Assembly: GCA_907164885.2 (NCBI GenBank)
Contig: OU015490.1
Coordinates: forward strand, 13,273,466 to 13,337,465
Direction of reading: 5' to 3'
DNA: 64,000 nucleotides
Source: Dolomedes plantarius
Taxonomy: Eukaryota; Arthropoda; Arachnida; Araneae; Dolomedidae
Shown here: positions 22,196-33,060 of the stretch, in pieces
Numbering within the stretch: the stretch's first letter is position 1
Layout of the letters: every line of letters begins with the position of its first letter
Notes under the pieces: model-generated
Seen by the model: the letters and a program-made list of their open reading frames with translations, nothing else
Told to the model about the DNA's origin: nothing
The model's database searches: none
Translations under genes and position numbers: made by a program

Positions 22196-23282
22196 CCAAT
22201 TATAAAGTTCAGCAACTCCATGTCTAATTTTGCTACGTACTCTGACTGGTTACTATTTTTTCGATACGAAAAGACACTAACGCTGGCCGATGTGATGGGA
22301 ATAGACCTTATTTGAATGAAGTGCAAACAGAATAATTAAGCCTTCTTTAAATTTTACTGTCTTTTCGAAACTTTTTCCAAATATATTGGATCATTTAAGT
22401 TAATTTTCATCTCCCTTTGGTTTATTTATTTTTAATCAAAATTCATTTGCTTTGTCTCTTATAAGATTTTATCAATGTCTTTGTACGGTAAATTATGAAG
22501 TGGCTATAAAAAAGCTATTTGCGTAAACTTTATACATGCAATAAAATTTATTATATATTCACTAAATGGTTAAAAATGCAACTTAAATCATCACATAAAT
22601 ATAAAAAAACAGTAACAGAGTTAACGTAAGTTGCCATAAATAGTTCCATCCCTCAGGAATGAACTAATTACGAGTCACCGATATTTTGAACTTCATCCGA
22701 ACATGTTATTCCCTAATGCGATTTGGTTTACTTCTGATCTGTACCTCAATCTTATTAATCTCCCTTTTTCAAGTGAAGACGGCAGAGTGTAATCATATCT
22801 CCAGAAGTAATTACATTTCATCTTTATCTTTTAATGCCGTGGATGCATACCGAGGACATTTACATAACACTGGCACATTTTGGTTTGTTGCATCAAATGA
22901 TCTCATTTTTATTTACGAAATAAGCATGAATTTAGAGCTAAAAGTTGGTTGGTAGCAGCCATGTTAGATTCGTTCAGTGTTGTATAATGGGGAATTTTTT
23001 CCAGTGACTGTCGAGAAAGACTCAAAAACTTTTTTTTTTCTAAAATAGTACTCCGCAACAGAGAAAGAAATTTTTTTACTCTGTTGTCTTAATCATTTTA
23101 GGAATTTCGTTTTCTATAGGAATTTATGTGCATACAAAACATGGTATACCACATTATTTCCCCGAATAATTCAAATTTTAAAATATTATTTGCGTTTCTT
23201 TTAAAGACTAAAAAATAAACGGGGTACATGAAACGGGGGTAACACGGTTAAAAAATTTCTCTGTTAGCGAATATAACTGAAA
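22196..23282. other. AT-rich spacer
   Basis: No gene recognised. The open frame at 22686-22955 has a hydrophobic start but begins at TTG and has no support. Confidence 0.4.
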
Positions 23283-23670
23283 AGAAAAGAAAATAAACTT
23301 TAACTCCAATTCGATAACCGTTGGAACAATTAAAAAGAAAAAACAAACTTTAATTCAAAGTCGACAACCACTGCAGAATTAAAAAGAAAAAACAAACTTT
23401 AATTCCAATTCAATAACCATTTGAATAATTTAAAAGAAAGAAACTTTGATTCCAAGTCGACAACCGTTGGAACAATTAAAAAGAAAAAAAACAAACTTTA
23501 ACTAAGTCGACAACCGTTGGAACAATTAGAAAAAAAAACGAACTTTAATTGTAATTCGACAACAGTTGGAACAATTAAAAAGAAAGAAATTTTAATTCCA
23601 AGTCGACAACCGTTCGAACAATTAAAAGGGAAAAAAACAAACTTTAGTTCCAAGTCGAAAACAAGTAGGA
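23283..23670. repeat. Minisatellite, about 8 units of roughly 50 bases
   Basis: Units carry GTCGACAACCGTTGGAACAA, then AAAAAGAAAAAACAAACTTT. Unit length varies by a few bases through A-run length, and the first and last units are the most diverged. Confidence 0.93.
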
Positions 23671-23709
23671 AAATTTCCCCCATTTGTTAACTTTGATTTG
23701 ACTGAATCT

Positions 23710-24060
23710 GTTGTTGTAGCTGATGCCCCTTGACCGACATGTAGCATCAGGTCAAGTCCCGAAGGCTATGGGCGATGAAGGTGCGGCTCCGGTTGTTAAT
23801 AGCACCGCAAGGGTCGGAGTCCGACTTGGCTAAATGACCGGTCCCGTAATTTTGAACCGAGCCAAGTGACGAGACCGGAACACTTGACCCCGCACCTCCA
23901 GAGGTAAATTTAAGAACATGGAGGACATTGTAGCCACGCCCTATTTTACGTGCCCCAGCCACCATTAGTGAACACGGCGGTAGATTTGCAGCGACGAGCC
24001 TCGAACCAGGGACGTTCAGATCACTGGCCCGCTGCTCTTGCCAACCGGGCTACCGCGCCC
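23710..24060 (-). mobile_element. tRNA-derived SINE, family C, with 13-bp target duplications
   Basis: On the minus strand the element starts GGGCGCGGTAGCCCGGTTGG (tRNA-like, A box), with the B box GGTTCGAGGCTC about 60 bases on. A GC-rich body follows, ending GCATCAGCTACAACAAC. The flanks carry the perfect 13-base direct repeat TTTGACTGAATCT at 23697-23709 and 24061-24073. Length is 351 bp. The pol III boxes, tail and target duplication together make this a secure SINE call. Confidence 0.92.
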
Positions 24061-24073
24061 TTTGACTGAATCT

Positions 24074-24730
24074 AATATGGTTATTACCCAGCAACCTTAA
24101 TAGTTCCATACAATAAATTTAAATAGTTCAATATTTATATTTTGCTAATCAAAAGAAAGATAATGTTGGCATATCCGATAATTCAGAAATAATCTCACAT
24201 TTTGGGGGTGTGATGTAGACCTAAATATACTGACCAATGCGTTCAGCAGAATCAGTCTCTTATATTGTTGTATTATGTAAAAAATAGTTAATCTAAATAT
24301 CCTACTTAAGTCATTATTTTCCGTAATATATTTAAATGTGATGCCTATTTGTTTAAGAAGGTAACTCGGGGACTGAAAAGAAATCGTGTGTAATATTTAT
24401 AAAAATGAAACTCTGATGTGTTTTGTCTAAAATTTAATGCTTTAATAAGGAAACATCATATTTATTTGGATAAAGCACCCTTTAAATGAGAAGAATCTAA
24501 ATTAAACAATTTTCGTTGAGAACCGAGAATAGAGTGTTTCGTACTTGTAGGTATTTTTCTGAATTGTAGACTTTGATTCGGTAAACCTAATAAGTGAGTT
24601 TTTTTTTAATTTTACAAACTTTCGAAGTCTGAATATCATGTTTGAAAGCTCAGGGAAATGATGGGTGATCAGCTTGATTTACTGCCATTCGTTGTAAGTG
24701 TATTAAGGAATTCTGATTTATTCGATTCTT
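24074..24730. other. AT-rich spacer
   Basis: Nothing recognised. Confidence 0.4.
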
Positions 24731-25413
24731 TTAAGGGGGCAAGGGACCTTCAATCTTAAATTCCTAAATTATCAATTTTTAATTCTATGAACTATATGAG
24801 TATAATTTGTATCCTTTTTTGCTACATTAAAGACCCTTAGAATTCAAAGTAATGAATTTTTTGGCAGAATAACGCCTGTTTTTCAAAAAATTTTCAAAAA
24901 TGCTGATTTTTCAAAACGCTCCGTGTGCATGCCAAATCATTTAAAAACTTTAAATTTTTTAATATAAGTTTACTGTATGCATATAAACATAATCGTGCAT
25001 TGATTTTCTTTTTGTATGAAACTAATGCCATGAATAATTATTATTTTTTTAATCTGTCTGTTATTTTTTATATTTTTGCATCTTTTTACTTTATTTCATT
25101 GTCTATAAAGGTGAAAAATATTTGTGGTTTCAAGGAATTTTGCACAGTTTTGTGGCAAACACTTCAGTTAACAATCCTGAGAAATTTGGAAGAAATTAGA
25201 AAAAAATGAATGCGCGTAGAGCATTTTGGAAAATTCTAGCATTTTTGCAGATTTTGTTTTGGAAAACTGGTCTTAGTGTTGCACAAAATACTTATTTGTA
25301 AATTTTAAGTGTCTTCAATGCAGTGGAAAAAATATTAAGTATTCTCATTTTGTAAATAGAGTAAAATATTGTAAACTTAATAAAACTAAGTTGAAGGTCC
25401 CTTGTGCACTTAA
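24731..25413. mobile_element. TTAA-flanked MITE, family 2, copy 1
   Basis: The left end TTAAGGGGGCAAGGGACC continues TTCAA; the right end, reversed, reads TTAAGTGCACAAGGGACC plus TTCAA (20 of 23 positions match). The 683-bp interior is non-coding. A second copy at 53232-54605 shares interior blocks such as AGGATTCTTAGAATT-like stretches and TTTTTCAAAA, but is split by later insertions. Confidence 0.85.
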
Positions 25414-25734
25414 AAGAGTCTTGTAACCATTAATATAAAAGCATTGCTCTAATTGGGAAATAATTATGTCCGCAAACATGCAACATTGCATATTTAAATG
25501 TGCAGCCACTAGCAGTGGTTGTAACTTTAAAATTTTCAAAAAAACACTTTTAATGCAGAAATGTTTACAATATTAATCTAAATTATGTACTTTTCAAATT
25601 TTAACACCTGTGACAATTTTTCACATATTTTTTATAGAATCGTTGCAAATTGAACCCCAATATTCGTTTATAAATACCCTTATATAAGTATTACTAACTA
25701 AAAGCATTCGAATTAAATTATAATGGTACTCCAT

Positions 25735-26105
25735 GTAATAATTATGACGTAATGGAAAATGAAAGAAAAGAGAAATTTAGGCTAAATAAGTTTAATTAAT
25801 ACAGAGAAAGATTGTTCATTAATAACTTAGATATTTCTTCAGACGGAAAAGCATATTTCAGAAAAATAAACCTACTACCTCAGAAGTTTACGTACTAATG
25901 TAAAAAATAAAAAAATACTCTATGTAGTACTGTATAACGTAATAGAAAAGGAAAAAAAGAATTTTAGGCTAGATAATTTTAATGAATAAAGAGATAGGTT
26001 GTCCGTTAATGATATAGATATTTCTCCCCACGAAATTGCATATTTCTGAAAAAAAAACATACTACCTGAGAAGTTTATGTATCACTGTAAAAAATAAAGA
26101 ACACT
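25735..26105. repeat. Tandem duplication, two units of about 190 bases
   Basis: TGACGTAATGGAAAATGAAA...CTACCTCAGAAGTTTACGTA is followed by a diverged second copy, AACGTAATAGAAAAGGAAAA...CTACCTGAGAAGTTTATGTA. Both end in TGTAAAAAATAAA. No coding potential is seen. Confidence 0.85.
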
Positions 26106-27095
26106 TTATTTCTTATTTTTAATTTTTTTTACTCCTATCAAAGATTTTTTTCCTTTAAATAAAAACTGAAATAAAATATTCTTAGAGAATTAATCATGCA
26201 AATCTCCTGTAAAATAGTTTCTCTTCTCTTCAATTTTTAATATCGAAGATACATTCTCTTTCAAGTCAAGGATACTTTTTAGTTCGCTCAGCATTTTTAT
26301 AAATCTCAATATACGGAACTTTCTGTTAAAAATTCATAATGCAAACATTTCAAAGCAGAATAAAGATTAAAACGGATAGAACCTTTCCTAATTGCGTTTA
26401 GTTTACTCTTGTAACTTTTTTCAGAAACAGTTTTTTCTCCTAAAAAAATATTCATGATATGCATTTTTAACGCACAAATGAAGGAAAAAAGGAGATAAAA
26501 CTTACTGCTCTTGTCGTCAGAAGATAAAGATCGCAAAACTTGACTAGGCAAATTGAAATCTTGAATCATAAATACCGAAAGCACTCTAAAAAATAGAACA
26601 CAGAAAAAGTTAAGAAATCGGGTTATTTCAATAACAGGACAAGTGAAACATAAGTCTATTACCAGATAAAATTTCTGAGTTTTTTTCGAAAATTGAGCTT
26701 CGCTTTAGATATGTGCATAAGAATACGTTTATTTTTTTTAAAGTAGCTGAACATTGAGTTCATTTCTTATTATATTATTTCATTGTAAAGAAAAACATTT
26801 CAGTCATTGTTGAATATTAGTCTTATTGTTATAGCTCTTAATCGAGTTGTTACATCTTATTTTTTGGCCCATAACTACACACTTTAACGGTTACGGACTT
26901 TAGTTACGGATATGTGTCTTCAAATAGGTAAAGTGGTGCCGAAAGCTCATTATTTACTTTGATCTCTCCTAAGGAGACGACACCGAACAACCATAGAGTG
27001 ATTTATTTTGGTTGTTTGGTGTTCATTTGAATTGTTTGTGGAATTTATTCGTCAGCGTGGGCCATATTAAATATCATACAGAAGATATAGCTGGA
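26106..27095. other. AT-rich spacer
   Basis: The minus-strand 92-residue open frame at 26306-26584 has no recognisable domain. Nothing else seen. Confidence 0.4.
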
Positions 27096-27337
27096 TTCTT
27101 CCTGGTTGTTACACAGGAGACAAAGAGGGTCGGGAGCCAAGTAAATTCTGTAGAGGTGCTTGCGAAGGCAATCATGGCCAGAAAAAAAGTCGTAGCATTG
27201 CCACAGAGTGGACTAGAGGTAAATCTGTGGCAATGCTAAGGCCTTTTTCTGGCCATGATTGCCTTCGCAAGCACCTCCACAGAATTAACTTGGCTCCCGA
27301 CCCTTTTTGTCTCTTGTGTAACAACCAGGAAGAAATG
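27096..27337. repeat. Inverted duplication of a non-LTR retrotransposon 3' segment
   Basis: A left arm (TTCTTCCTGGTTGTTACACA onward) is the reverse complement, with few mismatches, of the right arm ending AACAACCAGGAAGAA. The innermost pair is TAGCATTGCCACAGA at 27193 and TCTGTGGCAATGCTA at 27224, leaving a 16-base spacer. Each arm is about 110 bases, so the region can fold into a long hairpin. Confidence 0.9.
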
Positions 27338-27521
27338 GACATGCTTCACCTTGCTTCTTGCCCTGCTCTACCTTCCGTTTCTTTATGGGAGCGCTATTGG
27401 ATTGCCAGACATGAGTTGATGGATTAACGGATGTCATTTTTCTATCTTGTTCTTGTAATTTTGTCTTTTTGATATCTGTTGTCCTCTAATACTTGCCATT
27501 GGAAATAAAAAAAATTAAAAA
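27224..27521 (+). pseudogene. 5'-truncated non-LTR retrotransposon, C-terminal end of the RT protein
   Basis: The frame ending at 27427 reads HLHRINLAPDPFCLLCNNQE, then MDMLHLASCPAL and a terminal stop. The C-X2-C-X9-H-X3-C pattern followed by PAL is the zinc-binding tail seen at the C-terminus of many non-LTR (I/Jockey/R1-type) reverse transcriptases. A short 3' UTR and an A-rich end (AATAAAAAAAATTAAAAAA) follow. Everything upstream of the last 60 or so residues is absent, as in 5'-truncated insertions, and is replaced by the inverted copy. Clade is not determined. Confidence 0.75.
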
Positions 27522-28257
27522 ATATAGCGACCTCGAAGGAAAGTAAACCACATCCAACCACAGTAAATAACCATGCTTGAAGAATGTTACATGTAATGTC
27601 TCTCGAACTAACGTTCGTTTTCAAATTTTTTCAGAGAAGTTTGGAGAAGGAAACAACAGTTTTTCACTTTATACATTTTCCAGTTTGAAAAGAAATAAAC
27701 CTGTCATCTATGGAACTACCCTTAAAAATTTGCAATACAGTATTGCATCAAGTTTAGGTATAATTAAAAAAATCAAAGTTAAAATCCAAAATTATTGCAA
27801 AATTTGCTTCTTATCCTTGTTTTTTTAGATCGTTTCTTGTTCACAAAGGTCTGTGTGCTTAGAGTTTGGTTTGATAGGAAATATCTAGATGTAGGATAAC
27901 GTGCAGTTCATCTCCAATATAGAAATTCACTCCAGTACCCATGTTTTTCTAGTAAATAACATTTCTTCAGACCTCCCTATGAGATGGTCTCATATTTTCA
28001 TTACACCCAAGTGAGATGTAAGGGAAAAATAGATTAATTATACATCTAAAGAAAAACTTAGATTTAACGTCATTATGTTTTCCCATTCTCTCTCCTTTCT
28101 CTCTCGACCTTTTTTTGTCGTCAAAACAGCTTTGGGGTCTCAACGTCAAGCTCTCGCATCTCAACCCCAAAGCAGTCTAGCATCTTTTGCAGCTCAAAAT
28201 TTGAATATTCATTAGATTCATTCTAATGACTTTTAGTTTTATTTTTACATTAATTTA
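27522..28257. other. Spacer without recognised feature
   Basis: Includes short open frames without family features. Confidence 0.4.
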
Positions 28258-29435
28258 GAAGGGTCAGTCAATAAGTTAGTCGCAAACCTCCGTAAAAATC
28301 TTGGTAAAAGAGATATTTCGTTGAAACTTTGTGGCAACACAGAGCATCAGGTGCTGCGGAAGGTGCAGTAGCAGCTTCGATGTGGCAGTTTTTGTTCACT
28401 TGCTAATCAGTCGTGAATAGGCTTCGGCAGCTGCCAGTGACGTCCATATTTGAAGTGTGTGTATTAAACCGCTTTCTGTGGGAAAAAGGTTGTGACTGCA
28501 CTAATATTTATCGACAGTTGCACGGAGTGTATGGTGATAGCGCAATATCGTGCCAAGCTATCGCCAGGTGGTATCTCTCATCGAGAATGGCCGTACAGAT
28601 ATCAAGGATAAGTTTCTTCAACTTCGAAGACAGATGGGAACGTTACACGCGTAAACGACATCCTTCAAAACAGACTTATCACAGTAGACGAGATATTCTC
28701 GTTTATTGATTGACCAACACAAAGCGCAACGATTTGAAAGTGCTCTAGCATTTATGGAACGTTATCAACTGGAAAGATATGCTTTAGGAGACTATATCGG
28801 GACCGGTGACGAGTTTGGGTTCATCATTTCGCACCTGAAATGAAACGCATCTTTCTCCAAAGAAATACCGAGCAGTTTCATCCGCGGGGAAGGTGATGCT
28901 GGCGCTGTTTTTCAATAGAGAAAGTGTAGTGCATACCGAATTATTGGCGAAGGGTGCCATAATTGATGCAGCGTCTTATTGTGAAACCCTGAAGTGGTTG
29001 CGAAAGCCCTTAAATATTGACGACCAGGTAAACTTTCAAAACACATTCTGCTCTTGCATGGCAATGCGAGACAGCATGCGGCTACCCTAACGAGGGACCT
29101 TTTAAAAAAGTTTAAGTGGGAAGTGTGGAACCTTGCGCCACGTTACTCCCACGTCTTCGGTCCCATGAAACAAGAACTTGCAACGCGACGATATTACTCG
29201 GATAAGGTGGTAAAAGTTGCAACCCAGCAATGATTATCTCACATTGGACGGCAATTCTCCGCAGATGGCATGGAAAAACTGGTGCTCCGCCTCAACAAAT
29301 GTTAAAATAAAGGAGGTCATTACGTCGGAAAATAGATTATGTATTATACTTTTATGTTAATAAAACTTTGTTCTATAATTTCAACCCGGTATTGTTTTTT
29401 CCAACGAGTGCAACTAACTTTTTGACTAGCCCTTG
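28258..29435 (+). mobile_element. mariner-like element, decayed
   Basis: The left end GAAGGGTCAGTCAATAAGTT and the inverse of the right end (CAAGGGCTAGTCAAAAAGTT) match over most of about 28 bases, with TA on both sides (28256-28257, 29436-29437). The length of 1178 bp is close to complete for a mariner element. It contains a multiply mutated transposase in the plus orientation. Confidence 0.87.
28410..29310 (+). pseudogene. mariner transposase, many stops and frameshifts
   Basis: Recognisable segments in changing frames include IYRQLHGVYGDSAISCQAIA near 28508-28570, which belongs to the N-terminal helix-turn-helix. Others are ENGRTDIKD near 28593, ending the linker, and ALLHGNARQHAATLTRDLLK near 29050-29110, the second catalytic motif with Gly where HDN is expected. 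FKWEVWNLAPRYS near 29115 corresponds to the usual HPPYSPDLAP block. The second catalytic Asp is lost and the frame is broken in at least four places, so this is an old, dead copy. Family normal length is about 345 residues. Confidence 0.8.
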
Positions 29436-29856
29436 TATATTGTCATATATACTATTTATATGATTTTTGTCATCATATTTCATTATGATTTATTCATTAT
29501 GATTTATTCATTCAATTCTATCATAGTTTATGAATGTTACAATCTGAATGTCAAACATGTTTAAAAATCATCAATCTAAAACTAGAGAAATCTGATTTCA
29601 TAAAGCAAACAGCCCATAATGGAGGTAAAATATGCATTTTCTTCAACTGAACAAGAATGTCTGTATAAAAATATGAAGAGGAAAAAGAATTATTTTCCTA
29701 AGCCTCAGAATTCAAGAGAATTATCTTAAGAGTTTCCGTTGTGAAAGGTAGCCTTCGAATTTTAAACTTTTTTCGAACTCGTGTGGAGTATTTTTTTTCT
29801 CCTGCGCTCTCTATCTAAGCTGTCTTTATATGTTTTTTTACTTTCTTTCAACATAT
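29436..29856. other. AT-rich spacer
   Basis: Nothing recognised between the mariner element and the LTR. Confidence 0.4.
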
Positions 29857-30204
29857 TGTCACGTAGACGGATCGAGGGATTAACACAGAGTGCACAATTT
29901 AGATAAAAGACACTTTTATTCACAGCGAGTTAACATGCACCCAACTGGAACATAACTAATTTCCCATCAACTTGAGGGAAGCCCTTTTATACACTAAAGA
30001 ACTTTCTAGAATTATTTAAATTAAGAGAATTAACATATTTGGTACTTTCCCAAAGCTTCGAGAAAGCGAACATAAATTAACTAAAAAGAACAGGAAATAC
30101 TTTCGACAGTCCGTCAAGAGGTTCGTTGACGACCTTCTGAATTGTAGCCCAGTGCTTTAGTCGTTCGGCCACGCCGTTGCTCGAGAACGATGGTAAGTAT
30201 GACA
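29857..30204 (-). repeat. 3' LTR of the second gypsy element
   Basis: Plus-strand boundaries TGTCACGTAGACGG and AGTATGACA give a TG...CA block of 348 bp next to a purine-rich tract on its inner side. CACTTTTATTCAC near 29909 matches an inverted AATAAA-type signal. No second LTR is present to confirm the edges. Confidence 0.72.
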
Positions 30205-30222
30205 TTATCCCACCTTTAAAAG
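30205..30222 (-). other. Polypurine tract of the second gypsy element
   Basis: The minus strand reads TTTAAAGGTGGGATAA directly before the LTR. Confidence 0.65.
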
Positions 30223-30377
30223 AACAGCGTCTCCCTGTTAGATGACTTCATATTTTTGTTTCTGGAACGCGTTACTGGACCCGAATATTCCTCTTTCTGG
30301 TTAGCATCATCATGCTTATTATCAGCTTTCCCTGGTTCCTCCTGAAGAGTAGTTGGATCTTCCTGTAAGGCTGTTTC

Positions 30378-32660
30378 TTACGCATTCGGATCATAGTAGG
30401 GTTTCATGCGTAACACATGCACCACATCTCGTGTATTTCGTCTTTTTGACATAGGATCAAAATCTTGAACTTCATAGGTAACGTCGAATAGCTGCCTTAA
30501 TACTTGATATGGACCGAAATACCTTTTGAGGAGCTTTTCTGATAGGCCTACTTTACGCACGGGGGTAAAAATCCATACGAGGGTTCCAGGCAAATTTTAC
30601 TATTCGGTGCTTTGCGTCATAGATCCGCAATCTTTTTCTTGAGCTTCCAGTGTCCGTACTCGAGCTAGCTGCCTTGATTCTTCTGCTTGGGTGATTACTC
30701 GATCGAGGCAACCCGACACTGTTCCATCAGGGCTATACGGGAATATAGTATCAGTGTTGTTTTGGCTTCTCGACCATACACTAAGCAGAAAGGTGCGAAT
30801 CCAGTGGTATCTTGTCGAGAGATATTGTAAGCAAACGTGACAAATGGTAGTATTGTGTCCCAGTTTTTCTGTTCTATGTCCACATACATAGACAACATAT
30901 CGGCTAAAGTTTTGTTAAGTCACTCAGTCAGACAATTTGTTTGTGGATGGTATGAGGTCGTCATTCGGAGGACAACATTGCAGGTTCTGTTAATTTCGGA
31001 AATTACCTTCGACTGGAAGACTTGTCCTCTATCGGTGATGATATTCCGTGGCGCCCCATGCTTCAAAATGATTTCTTTGACAATGAATTTTGCAACTTCG
31101 GGTGCTTCAGAGGTTGGCAGAGATTTTTTTATGGCTGAACGAGTCAAATAATCGGTACATACGATGATCCATTTGTTACCAGCCTTAGATTTTGGAAATC
31201 TTCCTAATAAATCCCTACCCACCCGCTGGAAAGGTACCTCTGCGGGAGGTATAGGAATAAGACGACCAGGCGGTTTTTGAGGAACGGATTTTCTTCGTTG
31301 ACATTCTTTACAGTGCATTACATAGCGGCGTACGCTTCGATAAAGCCTAGACCAATAAAATCTCTTGCGTATTCTATCATACGTCTTCACAAATCCCAAG
31401 TGGCCGGCAGTTGGTTCGACATGCAAATGTCGAAGAATACCCAGCCGCAAATGCTTAGGAATAACTGGTAACCATCTCTTTCCCGAAGGATCAAAATTTT
31501 TCTTGCACAGGATCCCGTCGATTATCTCGAGGTCTACTTTGCCAGACTTTTGTGGCTTCGTGGAAAACTCGGACTCAAAGTATTCAGAAAGCACAGAATC
31601 CTTACGTTGCTCACGTGCTAAATTAATGCCGGGACCAATGGCACTGATATCTACTGAAGTGGCATGGTCATCAATGGGGTTTCTGGAAAGGCTATCGGCA
31701 TCATTGTGTCTTTTTCCACTTTTGTATATCATAGAAATATCGTATTCTTGGAGTCTTAGAGCCCATCTTGCCAATTTCCCAGAAGGATCTTTTAAATTAG
31801 CTAACCAACACAACGCGTGATGGTCTGTCACAATTGTGAATGGTTTTCCAAACAAATAAGGGCGGAACTTCATAATGGCCCATACGACTGCAAGGCACTC
31901 TCTTTCGGTTGTTGAATAATTTCGTTCGGCTTTTGACAGTGTTCTAGATGCATAGGCTATGACTTTTTCCTCGTTCTGTTGCTGTTGGACCAACACAGCA
32001 CCAATACCATATCCACTAGCGTCAGTGTGTAATTCAGTGGGAGCTGTTTCATCAAATAAACCTAATATTGGTTCAGAAATGAGCGCTGACTTTAAGTCGT
32101 TGAAAGCTTCTTCCTGTGTAGAGGTCCACATAAATTTGGAATCACTTTTTAGCAAAATCTGGAGAGACTAGGCTCGATAGCAGAAGCCTTTGATAAAGCG
32201 TCTGTAGTAGGAGCACAGTCCGAGAAAGCTTCTGACGTCATGGACGCTCTTTGGGGCAGGAAAATCTTGAACTGCTCTTATTTTATCCGGTTCGGGTTTT
32301 ACGCCTTCACCGGATACTAGATGGCCCAAGATCTTGATTTCCCTTGCACCAAACAGACATTTCTTAGGATTCAGATTAGGCCAGCTTCATAAATGCATTT
32401 AAGGACACAGGTGAGCCTTTTAAGGTGGTCCGAAAAAGTTTGAGAGAATACCACAATATCGTCTAAATAACACAAGCACATTTGCCACTTAAGGTGACGC
32501 AGTAAATTGTCCATTGTTCTCTCAAAAGTTGCTGGAGCATTACAAAGTCCAAACGGCATGACCTGAACTCATTTAAGCCTTCACTGGTGACAAATGCCGT
32601 TTTTTCCCGATCTGCTTTGTCTACCTCTATTTGCCAATATCCCGAATAGATATCCATGGA
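30378..32660 (-). pseudogene. pol: Ty3/gypsy pol fragment (RT C-half, RNase H, integrase)
   Basis: Read leftward, RT begins DIYSGYWQIEVDKADREKTA. After a frameshift it gives MPFGLCNAPATFE and the box CYLDDIVVF. A further shift near 32370 precedes LNPKKCLFGAREIKILGHLV. A TAG near 32165 precedes the 411-residue frame 30920-32155, which carries RNase H (ELHTDASGYG, ERECLAVV, VTDHHALCW), the integrase zinc finger (AGHLGF ... HCKECQ) and catalytic VGRDLLG, ITDRGQ and YHPQTNCLTE. TGA at 30920-30922 follows (CGA to TGA is likely). The frame continues at 30695-30898 with NWDTILPFVTFAYN, then shifts before the C-terminal GPYQVLRQL segment at 30378-30593. At least five lesions make it inactive. Confidence 0.9.
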
Positions 32661-32690
32661 AGAGAAAATCTTCGCTCCTTAAGACTGACG

Positions 32691-33060
32691 GAGAAGCAGG
32701 AGTAATTTTAGAGTACGAGCGACACGTAATGCAGAGAGAGACAGCTGCAGGACTTAGAGTGATAGCCAAATTAGTAGTGGCAGATAGAATAGAAGGAGAT
32801 GATGATGAGACCTCACAATTAGATAAGAAGGAATCAACTTCATAATTCCTGCGTCTGAATAAAAGAAGGAAATAGCCTGTTTCATGATCTCAATCCCGAA
32901 AGAGCAGACAGCCCAGATAATCAACTCCCGGCGAGCAGAACTCCAGTGAATGAAGCCGAATGGACAATTGAATGAAAGGATAGCCCCACTCACTCCCCAG
33001 GGACCGATCGACTGACCCCATAATAGCTCGAGGACCACCCGATGACAGACCGTATTTTGA
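32691..33060. other. Unidentified less AT-rich segment beyond the truncation
   Basis: The plus strand has an open stretch to 32845 (EYERHVMQRETAAGLRVIAK), acidic toward its end, but no start or family is recognised. The composition differs from the AT-rich sequence further right, suggesting a piece of another element. A loosely similar GC-richer patch lies at 36990-37190. Confidence 0.3.

Larger units (their letters stand above)
29857..32690 (-). mobile_element. Second Ty3/gypsy element, 5'-truncated
   Basis: It retains the 3' LTR, polypurine tract, integrase, RNase H and the C-terminal half of RT. It stops abruptly at about 32690 within RT, upstream of LDIYSGYW, so protease, gag and the 5' LTR are missing. 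The pol sequence differs clearly from that of the 13733-21750 element (YLDD instead of YFDD, different integrase), so it is a separate lineage. Confidence 0.87.

Noticed and set aside
22686..22955. 89-residue frame with a hydrophobic, signal-like start
   Set aside because: Begins at TTG, has no upstream promoter or splice context and no recognisable family; hydrophobicity follows from T-rich DNA.
24001..24060. Possible tRNA gene on the minus strand
   Set aside because: Part of a 351-bp retroposon with 13-bp target duplications; the 3' side lacks an acceptor partner.
32754..33038. 94-residue minus-strand frame beyond the truncated gypsy element
   Set aside because: No recognisable domain, and the opposite strand is also partly open; composition alone is not enough.
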